The notes: generated from the letters alone by a model not told the origin. Positions 44,617 through 53,870 are shown, counted from the stretch's first letter. The stretch: 64,000 nucleotides of DNA from Neorhizobium populisoli (GCF_019430945.1 NZ_JAHYCB010000007.1:186001-250000); one strand, 5' to 3'. Translations and numbers: made by a program.

Positions 44617-46026
44617 TTACTTCCACTCGCGGATATCGACGAAGTGCCCGGCAATCGCCGCCGCCGCAGCCATGGCCGGCGAGACGAGGTGCGTACGGCC
44701 CTTGTAGCCCTGGCGTCCCTCGAAGTTGCGGTTCGAGGTCGACGCGCAACGCTCGCCCGGCTTCAGGCGGTCGTCGTTCATTGCGAGGCACATGGAGCAG
44801 CCCGGCTCGCGCCATTCGAAACCGGCGGCCTTGAAGATGACATCCAGTCCTTCGGCTTCCGCCTGCTCTTTCACGATGCCCGAACCTGGAACGATCATGG
44901 CGGAGACGGTCGAAGCCACCGTGCGGCCCTCGACGACCTTGGCTGCAGCGCGAAGGTCTTCGATACGGCCGTTGGTGCAGGAACCGATGAAGACGCGATC
45001 GACGGCGATATCGGTGATCTTCGTGCCCGGCTTCAGGCCCATATAGTCCAGCGCACGCCACTTGGAGGTGCGCTTGGTCTCGTCCTGGATGTCATCCGGG
45101 TTGGGAACCACGCCTTCGACGGAGATGACGTCTTCCGGCGAGGAGCCCCAGGAGACGATCGGCGGTAGGTTGGCGGCGTCGAGCACGACGACCTTGTCAA
45201 AATGCGCGCCTTCGTCGGTCTTCAGCGACTTCCAATAGTCGAGCGCCATCTCCCACGCCCTGCCCTTCGGCGCGCGCGGCTTGTCCTTGATGTATTCGAA
45301 CGTGGTTTCGTCCGGAGCGATCAGGCCAGCACGGGCGCCACCCTCGATCGTCATGTTGCAGACCGTCATGCGGCCTTCCATGGACAGCGAACGGATCGCC
45401 TCGCCTGCAAACTCGATGACGTGGCCGGTGCCGCCGGCAGTGCCGATCTCGCCGATGATGGCAAGGATGATGTCCTTGGCGGTGACGCCGGCCGGCAGCT
45501 TGCCGTCGACGCGCACCAGCATGTTCTTCGCCTTCTTCTGCACCAGCGTCTGGGTGGCGAGCACGTGCTCGACTTCCGACGTGCCGATGCCGTGCGCCAG
45601 CGCGCCGAACGCACCATGCGTGGAGGTATGGCTATCGCCACAGACGATGGTCATGCCCGGCAGGGTAAAGCCCTGTTCGGGACCGACGATGTGAACAATG
45701 CCCTGGCGAACGTCTTTTTCGGAATAATATTCGACGCCGAAATCGGCAGCATTCTGGGCAAGTGCTTCGACCTGAATGCGGCTTTCCTCGTTCTTGATAC
45801 CCTCGTACCGGTCGAGGGTGGTCGGCACGTTATGGTCGACGACCGCGAGCGTCTTCTCCGGCGCGCGGACCTTGCGGCCGGCCATGCGCAGGCCTTCGAA
45901 AGCCTGCGGCGACGTCACTTCGTGAACGAGGTGACGGTCGATGTAGAGAAGACAGGTGTTGTTTTCATCGGTCGAGACGACGTGGTCGGCCCAGATCTTG
46001 TCGTAAAGAGTGGTAGGTGCGCTCAT
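44617..46026 (-). CDS. leuC: 3-isopropylmalate dehydratase large subunit
   Basis: A 469-residue aconitase-family subunit for leucine synthesis. The [4Fe-4S] cysteines are in FIGSCTNGRIEDL and EPGCSMCLAMN; VCGDSHTSTHGAFGALAHGIGTSEVEHVLATQ is the substrate-site signature. The small subunit gene leuD is not adjacent, as is usual in rhizobia. It is transcribed alone, with a terminator 20 bases downstream and a 334-base upstream region. Confidence 0.96.
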   Translation of the reverse strand: MSAPTTLYDKIWADHVVSTDENNTCLLYIDRHLVHEVTSPQAFEGLRMAGRKVRAPEKTLAVVDHNVPTTLDRYEGIKNEESRIQVEALAQNAADFGVEYYSEKDVRQGIVHIVGPEQGFTLPGMTIVCGDSHTSTHGAFGALAHGIGTSEVEHVLATQTLVQKKAKNMLVRVDGKLPAGVTAKDIILAIIGEIGTAGGTGHVIEFAGEAIRSLSMEGRMTVCNMTIEGGARAGLIAPDETTFEYIKDKPRAPKGRAWEMALDYWKSLKTDEGAHFDKVVVLDAANLPPIVSWGSSPEDVISVEGVVPNPDDIQDETKRTSKWRALDYMGLKPGTKITDIAVDRVFIGSCTNGRIEDLRAAAKVVEGRTVASTVSAMIVPGSGIVKEQAEAEGLDVIFKAAGFEWREPGCSMCLAMNDDRLKPGERCASTSNRNFEGRQGYKGRTHLVSPAMAAAAAIAGHFVDIREWK

Positions 46027-46360
46027 GGCTGCTATCCGTTCAGCTGAATGAAAAACATGGGAATTGGGGTTGGCAGCCGATGGCTGCCGGAGAGCTGAAA
46101 AGATCAGCTAAGTCGGTCGCAAAGCGCCCCGGAAACCCGCGCGAAAAAGCGTGCCGGCAGACGCTTGTGGTCCTGCAGCACGATAATGTGGTTCGCGAGG
46201 CATCCGAATTTCGATCCCATGGCAAACTCAATAGCAGTTTCCGCCAAATGCGGCAATCGGTTTGCCGAATGGTTTGCATCGTCGGACACCTGTCGCACGA
46301 TTGTCATAAAGTCTTCGCGGAAACGTGCTTCATCTCTTTTCCGAAACGGAGGGATACCCA
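46027..46360. other. Intergenic region between leuC and ppk2
   Basis: No gene is supported in this 334-base stretch; the open frames in it have no family match and poor codon use. Near the leuC start lie a palindrome TTCAGCTGAA (46039-46048) and a hairpin GGCAGCC-GAT-GGCTGCC (46072-46088). They could belong to a leuC leader or operator. The part next to ppk2 should carry that gene's promoter. Confidence 0.4.
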
Positions 46361-47275
46361 ATGTCCGAACCCATGGAAGACCAGCTCAGCCGCATCAAGG
46401 AAGAGATCGCCGACAGCTTCGATGAAGAGCTGGAAATGCAGATGGAAGAAGACCGGCTGGACGAGCTGGTCGCCGAGGGCATGTCCGGCCCGGCCGATCC
46501 GACGATCGACCGCAAGCTTTATTTCCGCGAACTCTTCCGTCTGCAGCACGAACTGGTGCGCCTGCAAGACTGGGTTCAGTACAAGAAGCTCAAGGTCGTC
46601 ATCCTGTTCGAGGGCCGCGATTCCGCCGGCAAGGGCGGCGCCATCAAGCGCGTCACCCAGCGCCTTAATCCGCGTGTCGCCCGTGTCGTGGCGCTGCCGG
46701 CGCCGACCGAGCGCGAGCGGAACCAATGGTATTTCCAGCGCTATGTATCTCACCTGCCGACTGCCGGCGAAATGGTGATGTTCGACCGCTCCTGGTACAA
46801 TCGTGCCGGCGTCGAGCGCGTCATGGGCTTTGCTACATCGGAACAGGTGGAAGAATTCTTCCGCGATACGCCGGAATTCGAGCGCATGCTGGTCCGCTCC
46901 GGCATCATCCTTCTGAAATACTGGTTCTCGATCACCGACGAGGAGCAGGAATTCCGCTTCAAGATGCGCATCCACGATCCGCTGAAGCAGTGGAAACTTT
47001 CGCCGATGGATCTGCAGAGCCGCGTCCATTGGGAAGACTATACCCGGGCCAAGGAAGACATGCTTCAGCGCACCCATATTCCGGAAGCGCCGTGGTGGGT
47101 GGTGCAGGCCGTCGACAAGAAGAAGGCGCGCCTCAACATGATCGCCCACCTTCTGGCGCAGGTGCCTTACGAGTCGGTTCCGAAGGAATCGATCGAACTG
47201 CCGGCCCGCGTGCGCCACGAGGACTACGCCCGCCATCCGGTACCGGCAGAACTGTACGTTCCGGAAATCTACTAA
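46361..47275 (+). CDS. ppk2: Polyphosphate kinase 2 (class I PPK2)
   Basis: A 304-residue cytoplasmic enzyme that uses polyphosphate to phosphorylate nucleoside diphosphates, or the reverse. Walker A is GRDSAGKGG (residues 85-93), Walker B Asp is D141 in VMFDRSWYNRAGVERVMGF, and lid residues lie in NQWYFQRYVSHLP. An acidic N-terminal helix precedes the domain. The ATG at 46361 (MSEPMEDQL) was preferred to the in-frame start at 46325. A terminator follows. Confidence 0.95.
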   Translation: MSEPMEDQLSRIKEEIADSFDEELEMQMEEDRLDELVAEGMSGPADPTIDRKLYFRELFRLQHELVRLQDWVQYKKLKVVILFEGRDSAGKGGAIKRVTQRLNPRVARVVALPAPTERERNQWYFQRYVSHLPTAGEMVMFDRSWYNRAGVERVMGFATSEQVEEFFRDTPEFERMLVRSGIILLKYWFSITDEEQEFRFKMRIHDPLKQWKLSPMDLQSRVHWEDYTRAKEDMLQRTHIPEAPWWVVQAVDKKKARLNMIAHLLAQVPYESVPKESIELPARVRHEDYARHPVPAELYVPEIY

Positions 47276-47280
47276 CCGGC

Positions 47281-47300
47281 AGGCGGCCTTCGGGCCGCCT
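47281..47300. terminator. Probable bidirectional terminator of ppk2 and the ABC permease
   Basis: A perfect 8-bp stem AGGCGGCC/GGCCGCCT with a TTCG tetraloop sits between the convergent stop codons, six bases from the ppk2 end and touching that of the permease gene. On the plus strand it is followed by TCACTTTTC. Confidence 0.7.
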
Positions 47301-48119
47301 TCACTTTTCTATCCGCTTGCGCAGCCGCGACTCGACACCGCGGAGCGCCAGCGACAGGCCAATCGTCAGCAGCAGGTAGATGTACGCGACGATCGAATAG
47401 GTCTCGAAGAAGCGGAAAGATCCGGCTGCATAGACCTTTGCCATCTGGGTGATGTCGGCGACGCCGAGCACCGAGACAAGCGACGAATCCTTCACCATCG
47501 AGACGAAATCGTTGGAGAGCGGCGGGAAAATCACCCGCATTGCCTGCGGAAAGACGATCAGCCGGAAGCGCTGGAATTTGGTGAAGCCGAGCGTCTTTGC
47601 CGCTTCGATCTGACCTATATCGACCGACTGGAAGCCGGCGCGGAAGATTTCCGCGATGAAGGCGGCGTAACCTATCGTCAGGGCAATGATTGCCCGCCAC
47701 AGCAGGGAAACATCCCGCACCAGAAGCTGACCAAGCAGGCCGCGCTCGATCAGCGGCGCGAGTGCCGCATTATACAGGGTGACGAAGGCCGGGGCACCGA
47801 CGAAGGCGATATAGAACAGAAGCACCAAGATCGGGATGCCGCGGATCAGTTCGACATAGAAGCGGGCGATCTGCCTGAGAACAACGCTGTTCGACAATCC
47901 GGCCAGGGCAACTGCAAGCCCCAGGGCTGTCGCCAGAGCGAAGGCGGCAAGTGTCACACTGACTGTGATACCGATCCCCTTCACCACCACGCCAAAAACC
48001 TGGGTGTAGAGATCGTTGAGGGCGACAACGGCCGCAAGCCCTATGCAGAGCGCCCCGAAGGCGAGCAGCCACCACGGAAAATCCTTGGGCTCGGCATTTT
48101 GCCGGCGCTGAGGCGCCAC
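47301..48119 (-). CDS. Polar amino acid ABC transporter permease
   Basis: A 272-residue inner-membrane protein with five or six hydrophobic segments and the HisM/GlnP EAA loop, FQSVDIGQIEAAKTLGFTKFQRFRLIVFPQAMR. It probably imports a polar amino acid with the binding protein directly upstream (three-base gap). The GTG start at 48119 (MAPQRRQN) fits. A typical system needs a second permease or a homodimer, and an ATPase; no ATPase is present here. Confidence 0.9.
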   Translation of the reverse strand: MAPQRRQNAEPKDFPWWLLAFGALCIGLAAVVALNDLYTQVFGVVVKGIGITVSVTLAAFALATALGLAVALAGLSNSVVLRQIARFYVELIRGIPILVLLFYIAFVGAPAFVTLYNAALAPLIERGLLGQLLVRDVSLLWRAIIALTIGYAAFIAEIFRAGFQSVDIGQIEAAKTLGFTKFQRFRLIVFPQAMRVIFPPLSNDFVSMVKDSSLVSVLGVADITQMAKVYAAGSFRFFETYSIVAYIYLLLTIGLSLALRGVESRLRKRIEK

Positions 48120-48122
48120 GCG

Positions 48123-48917
48123 CTATTGGCCCATCTTGTAATCGAGGAACCATTTCTTGTTCAGGGCATCCAGCGTGCCGTCATCCTTCAGCGCTGCGAT
48201 TGCGGCATTGATAGGCAGCACAAGGTCGGAGCCCTTCTTGAAAATGAAACCGAAATCCTCGGCGCCGAGCGGTTCGCCGACGATCTTCAAAGAACCGTTC
48301 GAGGCATCGACATACCCCTTGCCGGCAGTCGAGTCCGTCAGCACCAGATCGACGTCGCCCGCCTTCAAGGCCTGGACGCTGGCACCGAAGGTCTCGAAAA
48401 GCTTGATACGCGGGTTCTGCTCATTGCCGTCGAGCACTTCATAAACGGCAGTGTAGAACGGGCTCGTGCCGGCTTGCGCGCCGACCAGGCCTTTTTCCAA
48501 GGCTGCAAAGCTCTTGGCATCCGTAAAACGCTTTTCGTCGCTGCGAACCAGCATCAGCTGCTGCGAGCGCATGTAGGGCTCGGAGAAATCCACCTTCTGC
48601 CTGCGGTCGTCCTTGATGGTGATGCCGGTCATGCCGATGTCGTACTGACCGTCGGACACCGCCTGGATCATCGCGTCCCAGCTGGTGTTCTGGTACTGGA
48701 CCTTGAAATTCAGCCGCTTGGCGATCTCGTTCATCGCGTCATATTCCCAGCCGATCGGCTGACCGCCTTTCGGATCGACGAATTGCAGCGGCGGATAGGC
48801 GTTTTCCGTGACCACGATGATGGTGCGGCCGGCCAGGTTGGGAAGTTCGGCAGCGTCTAGTGAGCCGACAAGGGAAAGCATGGCGAGGCCGGCGAGAACG
48901 GTACGGCGGAGAAGCAT
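48123..48917 (-). CDS. Amino acid ABC transporter periplasmic binding protein
   Basis: A 264-residue exported SBP_bac_3 protein: signal peptide of about 22 residues (ending SLDA), then IIVVTENAYPPLQFVD, GWEYDAMNEIAKRLNFKVQY, and GQYDIGMTGITIKDDRRQKVDFSEPYM. The conserved aromatic and Arg ligand residues lie in YPPLQF and ITIKDDRR. GGGAG lies eight bases before the ATG at 48917. It is transcribed with the permease and its ligand is unknown. Confidence 0.9.
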   Translation of the reverse strand: MLLRRTVLAGLAMLSLVGSLDAAELPNLAGRTIIVVTENAYPPLQFVDPKGGQPIGWEYDAMNEIAKRLNFKVQYQNTSWDAMIQAVSDGQYDIGMTGITIKDDRRQKVDFSEPYMRSQQLMLVRSDEKRFTDAKSFAALEKGLVGAQAGTSPFYTAVYEVLDGNEQNPRIKLFETFGASVQALKAGDVDLVLTDSTAGKGYVDASNGSLKIVGEPLGAEDFGFIFKKGSDLVLPINAAIAALKDDGTLDALNKKWFLDYKMGQ

Positions 48918-49113
48918 CGGGATACTCCCTGATATTCGAAATTTCTCCCGACTTTCACGAAATCGCGGAAAATGACAAGCCGGCAAATCGGGCGGCAGTT
49001 CACAATTGCTCGGTGGTTCCAGCTTCGTGGAACAAATGCAATCCTGCCGCTTTAACGGGAGCAATTGATTTCAGCACTTTTCGAATGCGCCGTTCTGGCC
49101 GGGAGGATGTATC

Positions 49114-50436
49114 GTGGTTTCCGAACAGCAATTGATTTCCAAAATCACCTGGCGGCTGATGCCGTTTCTCGGTCTGCTTTACCTGATCGCCTATATCGAC
49201 CGGCAGAATGTCAGCTTCGCGAAGCTGCAGATGGTCGATGCGTTGGGCATGAGCGAATATGCCTACGGGCTTGGCGCCTCACTGTTTTTCATCGGTTATT
49301 TCATCTTCGAAGTACCGAGCAACCTTTTTCTCACCCGCTTCGGCGCCAGCCGCTGGTTCGCACGTATCCTGATTTCCTGGGGCATCGTCACCATCGCGCT
49401 TGCCTATACGCAGAATCCGACGATGTTCTACATCCTGCGTTTCCTGCTCGGCGTCTGCGAGGCAGGCTTCTTCCCCGGCGTGCTTTATCTTCTGACGCTC
49501 TGGTTTCCGGAAGACTATCGCGGCCGCATGGTCGGCTTGTTCATGATCTTCAGCGCACTTGCCAATGCGGTCGGCGCGCCGCTCGGCGGCATGCTGCTCG
49601 ATCTCGACGGCACTTTGGGGCTAGCCGGCTGGGAATGGGTGTTCCTCGCCACGGGCGTTCCGGCGGTCATCGCCGGCATTGTGACGATCTTCTATCTCGA
49701 CGATACGCCGGAGAAGGCTAAATTTCTGACCGAAGATGAGAAGCGCTGGCTGCAGGAGCGCCTTGCCCGCGAAAAAGCCGGTATCGACGACCATTCGGAC
49801 AACGGCTTCAAGGCTCTGGTCAATCCGCGCGTGCTGCTGATGGCGCTTTGCTATGTCGGCTTCCCGCTTGCCGCTTACGGCCTGAGCTATTGGCTGCCGA
49901 CGATCGTTAAGGGCTTTGGCGTTTCGAATACTGCCAACGGTTTCATCAATATCATTCCGTGGATAATCGTCGCTTTGGCACTGTGGTTCGTGCCGGCTGC
50001 TGCCGACAAGGCGCAAAACAAGACGCCTTATATCGTCGGGCCGGCCTTTATCGGCGCGATCGCTCTGACGCTCTCCGTCATCGTTCCGACGCCGGTGCTG
50101 CAGTTCGTTTTCCTCTGCATTGCCGCTGCCGGCATCTTTGCGGGCCAGCCGGTCTTCTGGAGCCTGCCGGGACGCTTCCTGAAGGGCGCAGGTGCCGCAG
50201 CCGGCATCGCGGCGATCAATTCGGTCGGCAATCTCGGCGGCTTCGTCGCCCAGAACGTCGTGCCGTGGATCAAGGATGCAACGGGCAGCAATCTCCTGCC
50301 GATGCTGTTCCTGGCGGTCTGCCTTGCCGCAGCCGGCGTGCTGGTCATCGTCGTCGGAAAGATGCTGGCCTCGCATCAAGGCAATGCGACCGGGTCGGAC
50401 CCAGATCATCCGCGGAACATGCCGCAACCTCGCTGA
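49114..50436 (+). CDS. MFS transporter, anion:cation symporter (ACS) family
   Basis: A 440-residue 12-segment inner-membrane transporter. The N-terminal LPFLGLLYLIAYIDRQNVSFAKLQM and the FEVPSNLFLTRFGASRWFARI stretch mark the phthalate/tartrate/hexuronate ACS family. GTG at 49114 has GGGAGG seven bases upstream. The likely cargo is an organic anion such as a sugar acid or aromatic acid, but no catabolic genes are next to it. It ends before the rplS terminator on the other strand. Confidence 0.9.
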   Translation: MVSEQQLISKITWRLMPFLGLLYLIAYIDRQNVSFAKLQMVDALGMSEYAYGLGASLFFIGYFIFEVPSNLFLTRFGASRWFARILISWGIVTIALAYTQNPTMFYILRFLLGVCEAGFFPGVLYLLTLWFPEDYRGRMVGLFMIFSALANAVGAPLGGMLLDLDGTLGLAGWEWVFLATGVPAVIAGIVTIFYLDDTPEKAKFLTEDEKRWLQERLAREKAGIDDHSDNGFKALVNPRVLLMALCYVGFPLAAYGLSYWLPTIVKGFGVSNTANGFINIIPWIIVALALWFVPAAADKAQNKTPYIVGPAFIGAIALTLSVIVPTPVLQFVFLCIAAAGIFAGQPVFWSLPGRFLKGAGAAAGIAAINSVGNLGGFVAQNVVPWIKDATGSNLLPMLFLAVCLAAAGVLVIVVGKMLASHQGNATGSDPDHPRNMPQPR

Positions 50437-50585
50437 AGACGGTCGGAGGGCGTCTGGTCATCAGGAGGCCGCGCCCTCTCCTTCGTCTTCGGGCTCATCT
50501 GGAGAATCTGCCCCCGACAAACGTGTTCAAACCCTCGCCACAAGGGCGGGGAGGACGTCGCAAGTCATTGAAACGTTAAACAAAC

Positions 50586-50615
50586 AAAAAAGGCGGCCGA
50601 TCGGCCGCCTTTTTC
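50586..50615. terminator. Terminator of rplS (possibly bidirectional)
   Basis: A fully self-complementary 20-base core, AGGCGGCCGATCGGCCGCCT (50591-50610), is flanked by A and T runs. It lies 19 bases past the rplS stop and could also stop the rightward MFS transcript. Confidence 0.85.
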
Positions 50616-50633
50616 GTAAAATCTTCTCGAAGC

Positions 50634-51203
50634 TTATTCTGCCGAAGCTTCGGCAGCCTTTGCTGCTTCAGCCGCCTCGGCAGCCTTTGCGGCTTCCGCT
50701 TCTTCAGCAGCCTTGGCTGCTGCAGCTTCGGCTGCTGCCTTTTCGGCGGCCAGAGCCTGAGCTGCTGCAACCTTTTCAGCCTCGATACGTGCCTTTTCTT
50801 CGGCAACGGCCTGACGCTCGGCGTCGTTCAGCTTGCGGGCGCGAACGCCGGTATCTTCAACGATACGAGCCGACTTGCCGCGACGATCGCGCAGGTAGTA
50901 GAGCTTGGCGCGACGGACCTTACCGCGGCGAACGACTTCGACGCCTTCGACCATCGGGGAGTAGACCGGGAATACGCGCTCGACGCCTTCACCGTAGGAA
51001 ATCTTGCGAACCGTGAAGCTCTCGTTGATGCCGCCGCCGGAACGGGCGATGCAAACGCCTTCGTAAGCCTGGACGCGGGTACGGGTACCTTCCGTAACCT
51101 TCACGTTGACGCGGACGGTATCGCCCGGGGAAAATTCCGGAAGGGTACGCTTGGCAGCGATCTTCTCGGCCTGCTCTTTTTCGAGCTGCTGAATGATGTT
51201 CAT
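50634..51203 (-). CDS. rplS: 50S ribosomal protein L19 with extended C-terminal tail
   Basis: A 189-residue ribosomal protein. The L19 core, residues 1-125, contains FSPGDTVRVNVKV, GTRTRVQAYEGVCIAR and the end GKSARIVEDTGVRARKL. It is followed by about 60 residues almost wholly Ala, Glu and Lys, probably a long helix; E. coli L19 is 115 residues. Such tails are known in rhizobial L19 proteins. Its usual neighbour trmD lies upstream but is separated by a gene on the other strand. Confidence 0.94.
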   Translation of the reverse strand: MNIIQQLEKEQAEKIAAKRTLPEFSPGDTVRVNVKVTEGTRTRVQAYEGVCIARSGGGINESFTVRKISYGEGVERVFPVYSPMVEGVEVVRRGKVRRAKLYYLRDRRGKSARIVEDTGVRARKLNDAERQAVAEEKARIEAEKVAAAQALAAEKAAAEAAAAKAAEEAEAAKAAEAAEAAKAAEASAE

Positions 51204-51463
51204 CGTCTCAAACCTTTTGGTTCTTCTGAAACAGCCAGAGCGCTCATCTTATCCGTTGGTCACGCCTCGGGATTTGCCTTGCGGGCGGAGCGGGTTCGCC
51301 ATTCTTTGTTGCTGGTGGACGGGAAGCTTTCCCATTGCCGCGTGCGCAATACACGAAAGACTTGCCCCTGTCATCCCGCTGATTGCGATTTTGTGACGGA
51401 AAGGCCGTTATTGCCGCATTTCAGCGAAGCGGCTATGTGCAGTTCAGGGATGAGGAAACATTG

Positions 51464-52210
51464 ATGACAATTACCACGATACTGCTGCTTGCCGCGGCGG
51501 GCTTCTTTTCCGGCGCGGTCAACGCAATTGCCGGCGGCGGCACCTTCCTGACCTTCGGGGCAATGACGCTGGCCGGCATTCCGCCAATTTCCGCCAATGC
51601 CACGTCCTCCATCGTGCAGTTTCCCGGTTACGTCACCTCGACGCTCGCCTATTGGGACGAGATTTCCAAGCGCTGGCGTAGCGCACTGGTTCTCGCCGTC
51701 GTTTCGGTGATCGGCTCGATCGGCGGCTCGCTGTGGCTGTTGTCGCTCGATAACCCGTCCTTCCGGCAGATCGTGCCCTGGCTGCTTGCGGCCGCAACGG
51801 CCATCTTCGCGGCCGGACCGTGGTTGACCCCGAAGACCACCATCGAACGCTCCGCCAACTCGCCGGCCTCCGTCATCGGCCAGTTCCTGACGTCGATCTA
51901 TGGCGGATTCTTCGGGGCAGGCATGGGCATCATGATGCTCGCGGTGCTAGGCGTCACGACGGGCGGTTCCTATCATCATCTGAATGCCCTGAAGAACATG
52001 CTGGCGATCCTCATCGCCGCAGTCGCGATCGTCGTCTTCGTCAGCGGCGGCGTGGTGGCCTGGCCGCAGGCGATCGTCATGATCCCGGCCGGCGCGCTCG
52101 GCGGTTATGCCGGCGTGTGGATGGCCCGGCGGGTACCGCAAACCGTGCTGCGCTGGTGCGTGGTTGCGGTCGGGGTGGCGCTGACGGTTTATTATTTTGT
52201 GACGGGGTGA
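51464..52210 (+). CDS. TauE/SafE family sulfite exporter-like permease (2)
   Basis: A 248-residue inner-membrane protein with eight hydrophobic segments. The two internal repeats are seen as AAAGFFSGAVNAIAGGGTFLTFGAM and GGFFGAGMGIMMLAVLGV, the family signature. The ATG at 51464 was preferred to the frame start at 51383. It lies on the plus strand between rplS and trmD, both on the minus strand, which breaks their usual adjacency. The substrate is unknown. The 260-base gap to rplS should hold both promoters. Confidence 0.9.
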   Translation: MTITTILLLAAAGFFSGAVNAIAGGGTFLTFGAMTLAGIPPISANATSSIVQFPGYVTSTLAYWDEISKRWRSALVLAVVSVIGSIGGSLWLLSLDNPSFRQIVPWLLAAATAIFAAGPWLTPKTTIERSANSPASVIGQFLTSIYGGFFGAGMGIMMLAVLGVTTGGSYHHLNALKNMLAILIAAVAIVVFVSGGVVAWPQAIVMIPAGALGGYAGVWMARRVPQTVLRWCVVAVGVALTVYYFVTG

Positions 52211-52301
52211 GGAATGCTCGGCAAAGCTGGTGAAACGATCCGGTGAGCGTTTCGAATGACGAACGCCTGGAGCATCCGCGAGGGGCCGGTGTACCGCGTG
52301 A

Positions 52302-52425
52302 CCTCCTCATCCGCCCTTCGGGCACCTTCTCCCCGAGGGGAGAAGGTGAGTTACCCAACGTCGCTGATCCTCCTCTCCCCTCGGGGAGAGGGTGGCCGAG
52401 CGATAGCGGAGGCCGGGTGAGAGGG
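52302..52425. repeat. Double-hairpin palindromic repeat, family 2, copy 3
   Basis: Two hairpins: CACCTTCTCCCC-GA-GGGGAGAAGGTG (52323-52348, perfect 12-bp stem) and CCTCTCCCC-TC-GGGGAGAGG (52372-52391). The right flank, GTGGCCGAGCGATAGCGGAGG, is the reverse complement of a part of copy 1. It lies between the convergent TauE/SafE and trmD genes. Confidence 0.8.
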
Positions 52426-52450
52426 CCGCACCGCATGCCGGCAAAGAAAA

Positions 52451-53140
52451 TTAATCCGCCTTGCCCACCAGCAAATCCGGCCGGCGCGCCGCCGTCAGCT
52501 TCTTCGCTTCTTCCAGCCGCCACTTCTCGATCGCGGCATGATTACCCGACGTCAGCACCGCCGGAATCTCGCGCCCCTCGAAAACCTGTGGCCGCGTATA
52601 TTGCGGATGCTCCAGCAGCCCGTTCTCGAAACTCTCGTGCGTGCCGGAAAGCGCATTGCCCATGACGCCAGGCAGGATGCGAATGACGGCATCGAGCAGC
52701 GTCAGCGCCGCCGGTTCACCGCCAGAGAGCACGTAGTCGCCGACCGAGACCTCTTCGAGATTGCGCGCATCGATAACCCGCTGATCGACGCCTTCAAAGC
52801 GGCCGCAGACGATCACTACACCGTCACCGGCGGCGAGTTCACGCACCTTTTCCTGCGTCAGCGGTTTGCCGCGCGGGCTCATGAGAAGGCGGGGTCGCGT
52901 ATCGTTTTCGGAAGCCTGGTCGATCGCCCTGGCGAGAATATCCGGTTTCAGAACCATGCCCGCACCACCGCCGGCCGGAGTGTCGTCCACGGTGCGATGT
53001 TTGTCCTCGGCGAAATCGCGGATCTGTACCGCATCCAGCGACCACTGGCCGCGTTCCAGCGCCTTGCCGGCCAGCGAGAAACCGAGATGACCGGGAAACA
53101 TTTCCGGGTAGAGCGTCAGGATCGTGGCGCGAAACGACAT
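52451..53140 (-). CDS. trmD: tRNA (guanine-N1)-methyltransferase TrmD
   Basis: A 229-residue SPOUT-class enzyme that makes m1G37 in tRNAs and prevents frameshifting. The knotted SAM site is seen as VGDYVLSGGEPAALTLLDAVIRILPGVMGN, and the substrate loop AGGGAGMVLKPDIL, VVIVCGRFEGVDQR is present. Length is typical. rimM ends four bases upstream, and the pair belongs to the rpsP-rimM-trmD set. Confidence 0.97.
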   Translation of the reverse strand: MSFRATILTLYPEMFPGHLGFSLAGKALERGQWSLDAVQIRDFAEDKHRTVDDTPAGGGAGMVLKPDILARAIDQASENDTRPRLLMSPRGKPLTQEKVRELAAGDGVVIVCGRFEGVDQRVIDARNLEEVSVGDYVLSGGEPAALTLLDAVIRILPGVMGNALSGTHESFENGLLEHPQYTRPQVFEGREIPAVLTSGNHAAIEKWRLEEAKKLTAARRPDLLVGKAD

Positions 53141-53144
53141 GCGC

Positions 53145-53735
53145 TCACTTGTCCTTGTCCGGGCTCTTGCCGGATTTCTTGCGCGGGAAATTTGCGCCGG
53201 GAGCTTCGTCTTCCGGGTTCTCGGTAAGACCCGCTGCCTGCGGATCGATCAGTATCTTGCCGCCTTCGAGGTCGATTTCCAGAACGGCGGCTTCCGAGAA
53301 AGGAATGAGCGCCGGGCGGCGGCCCGGGCCTTTCAGCTCCAGGAGATCTCCGGCACCAAAGTCGTAGACGGCACTGACGGTGCCATAACTCTTGCCGTCC
53401 TGATCGACCGCTTCCAGGCCTTCCAGATCGGCGTAATAAAATTCGTCCTCTTCCAGCTCCTCATCCGGCAGGTTTTCCCGTTCGATGAAGAGTTCCAGTC
53501 CAGCGAGGGTCTCCGCCGCGTTGCGATCATTGATGCCGCGGAAACGGACGACCACGACATTCTTCGCTTCGCGGACTTCGAGAATTTCGAAAACCCGGCC
53601 ATCCTCGGTATGCAGGTTGCCGTAGTCTCCGAGCGCCGTCGGATCGGCGGTGTAGGAACGCACGCGGACCTCGCCACGCAAACCTTGAGCGGCACCGATG
53701 GTCGCCATCAGGACGGGGTTTTCGAGCTTGGTCAT
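53145..53735 (-). CDS. rimM: 16S rRNA processing / 30S maturation protein RimM
   Basis: A 196-residue protein with the N-terminal RimM barrel (VLMATIGAAQGLRGEVRVRSYT) and a PRC-barrel C-terminal part (YGTVSAVYDFGAGDLLELKG). It assists 30S head assembly near S19. A charged tail of about 30 residues (EDEAPGANFPRKKSGKSPDKDK) extends the usual length. The ATG at 53735 was preferred over the frame start at 53816, where the frame extends into the gap after rpsP. Confidence 0.94.
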   Translation of the reverse strand: MTKLENPVLMATIGAAQGLRGEVRVRSYTADPTALGDYGNLHTEDGRVFEILEVREAKNVVVVRFRGINDRNAAETLAGLELFIERENLPDEELEEDEFYYADLEGLEAVDQDGKSYGTVSAVYDFGAGDLLELKGPGRRPALIPFSEAAVLEIDLEGGKILIDPQAAGLTENPEDEAPGANFPRKKSGKSPDKDK

Positions 53736-53814
53736 AAGAGATGGTTCCGGTTGTGTCGCGCCTCGTTCAAGCGCACTGGCCCATTTAAACGCACGGGCAG
53801 GAAATGCAAACAGC

Positions 53815-53845
53815 AAAACGGGCAGCGCGATGCCGCACTGCCCGT
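53815..53845 (-). terminator. Possible terminator or attenuator after rpsP
   Basis: ACGGGCAG (53818-53825) is inverted at 53838-53845 with a 12-base loop; leftward it is followed by TTTTG. It lies between rpsP and rimM, so it may only partly stop transcription of the downstream rimM and trmD. Confidence 0.55.
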
Positions 53846-53870
53846 CGCCATGATCGGTGATTGCGAAAGC

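Noticed and set aside
50500..50560. CCTCGCC-ACAAG-GGCGGGG hairpin after the ACS transporter gene, like the inner hairpin of family 1
   Set aside because: Only the inner hairpin is similar; the arms are missing, so a degraded copy cannot be shown.
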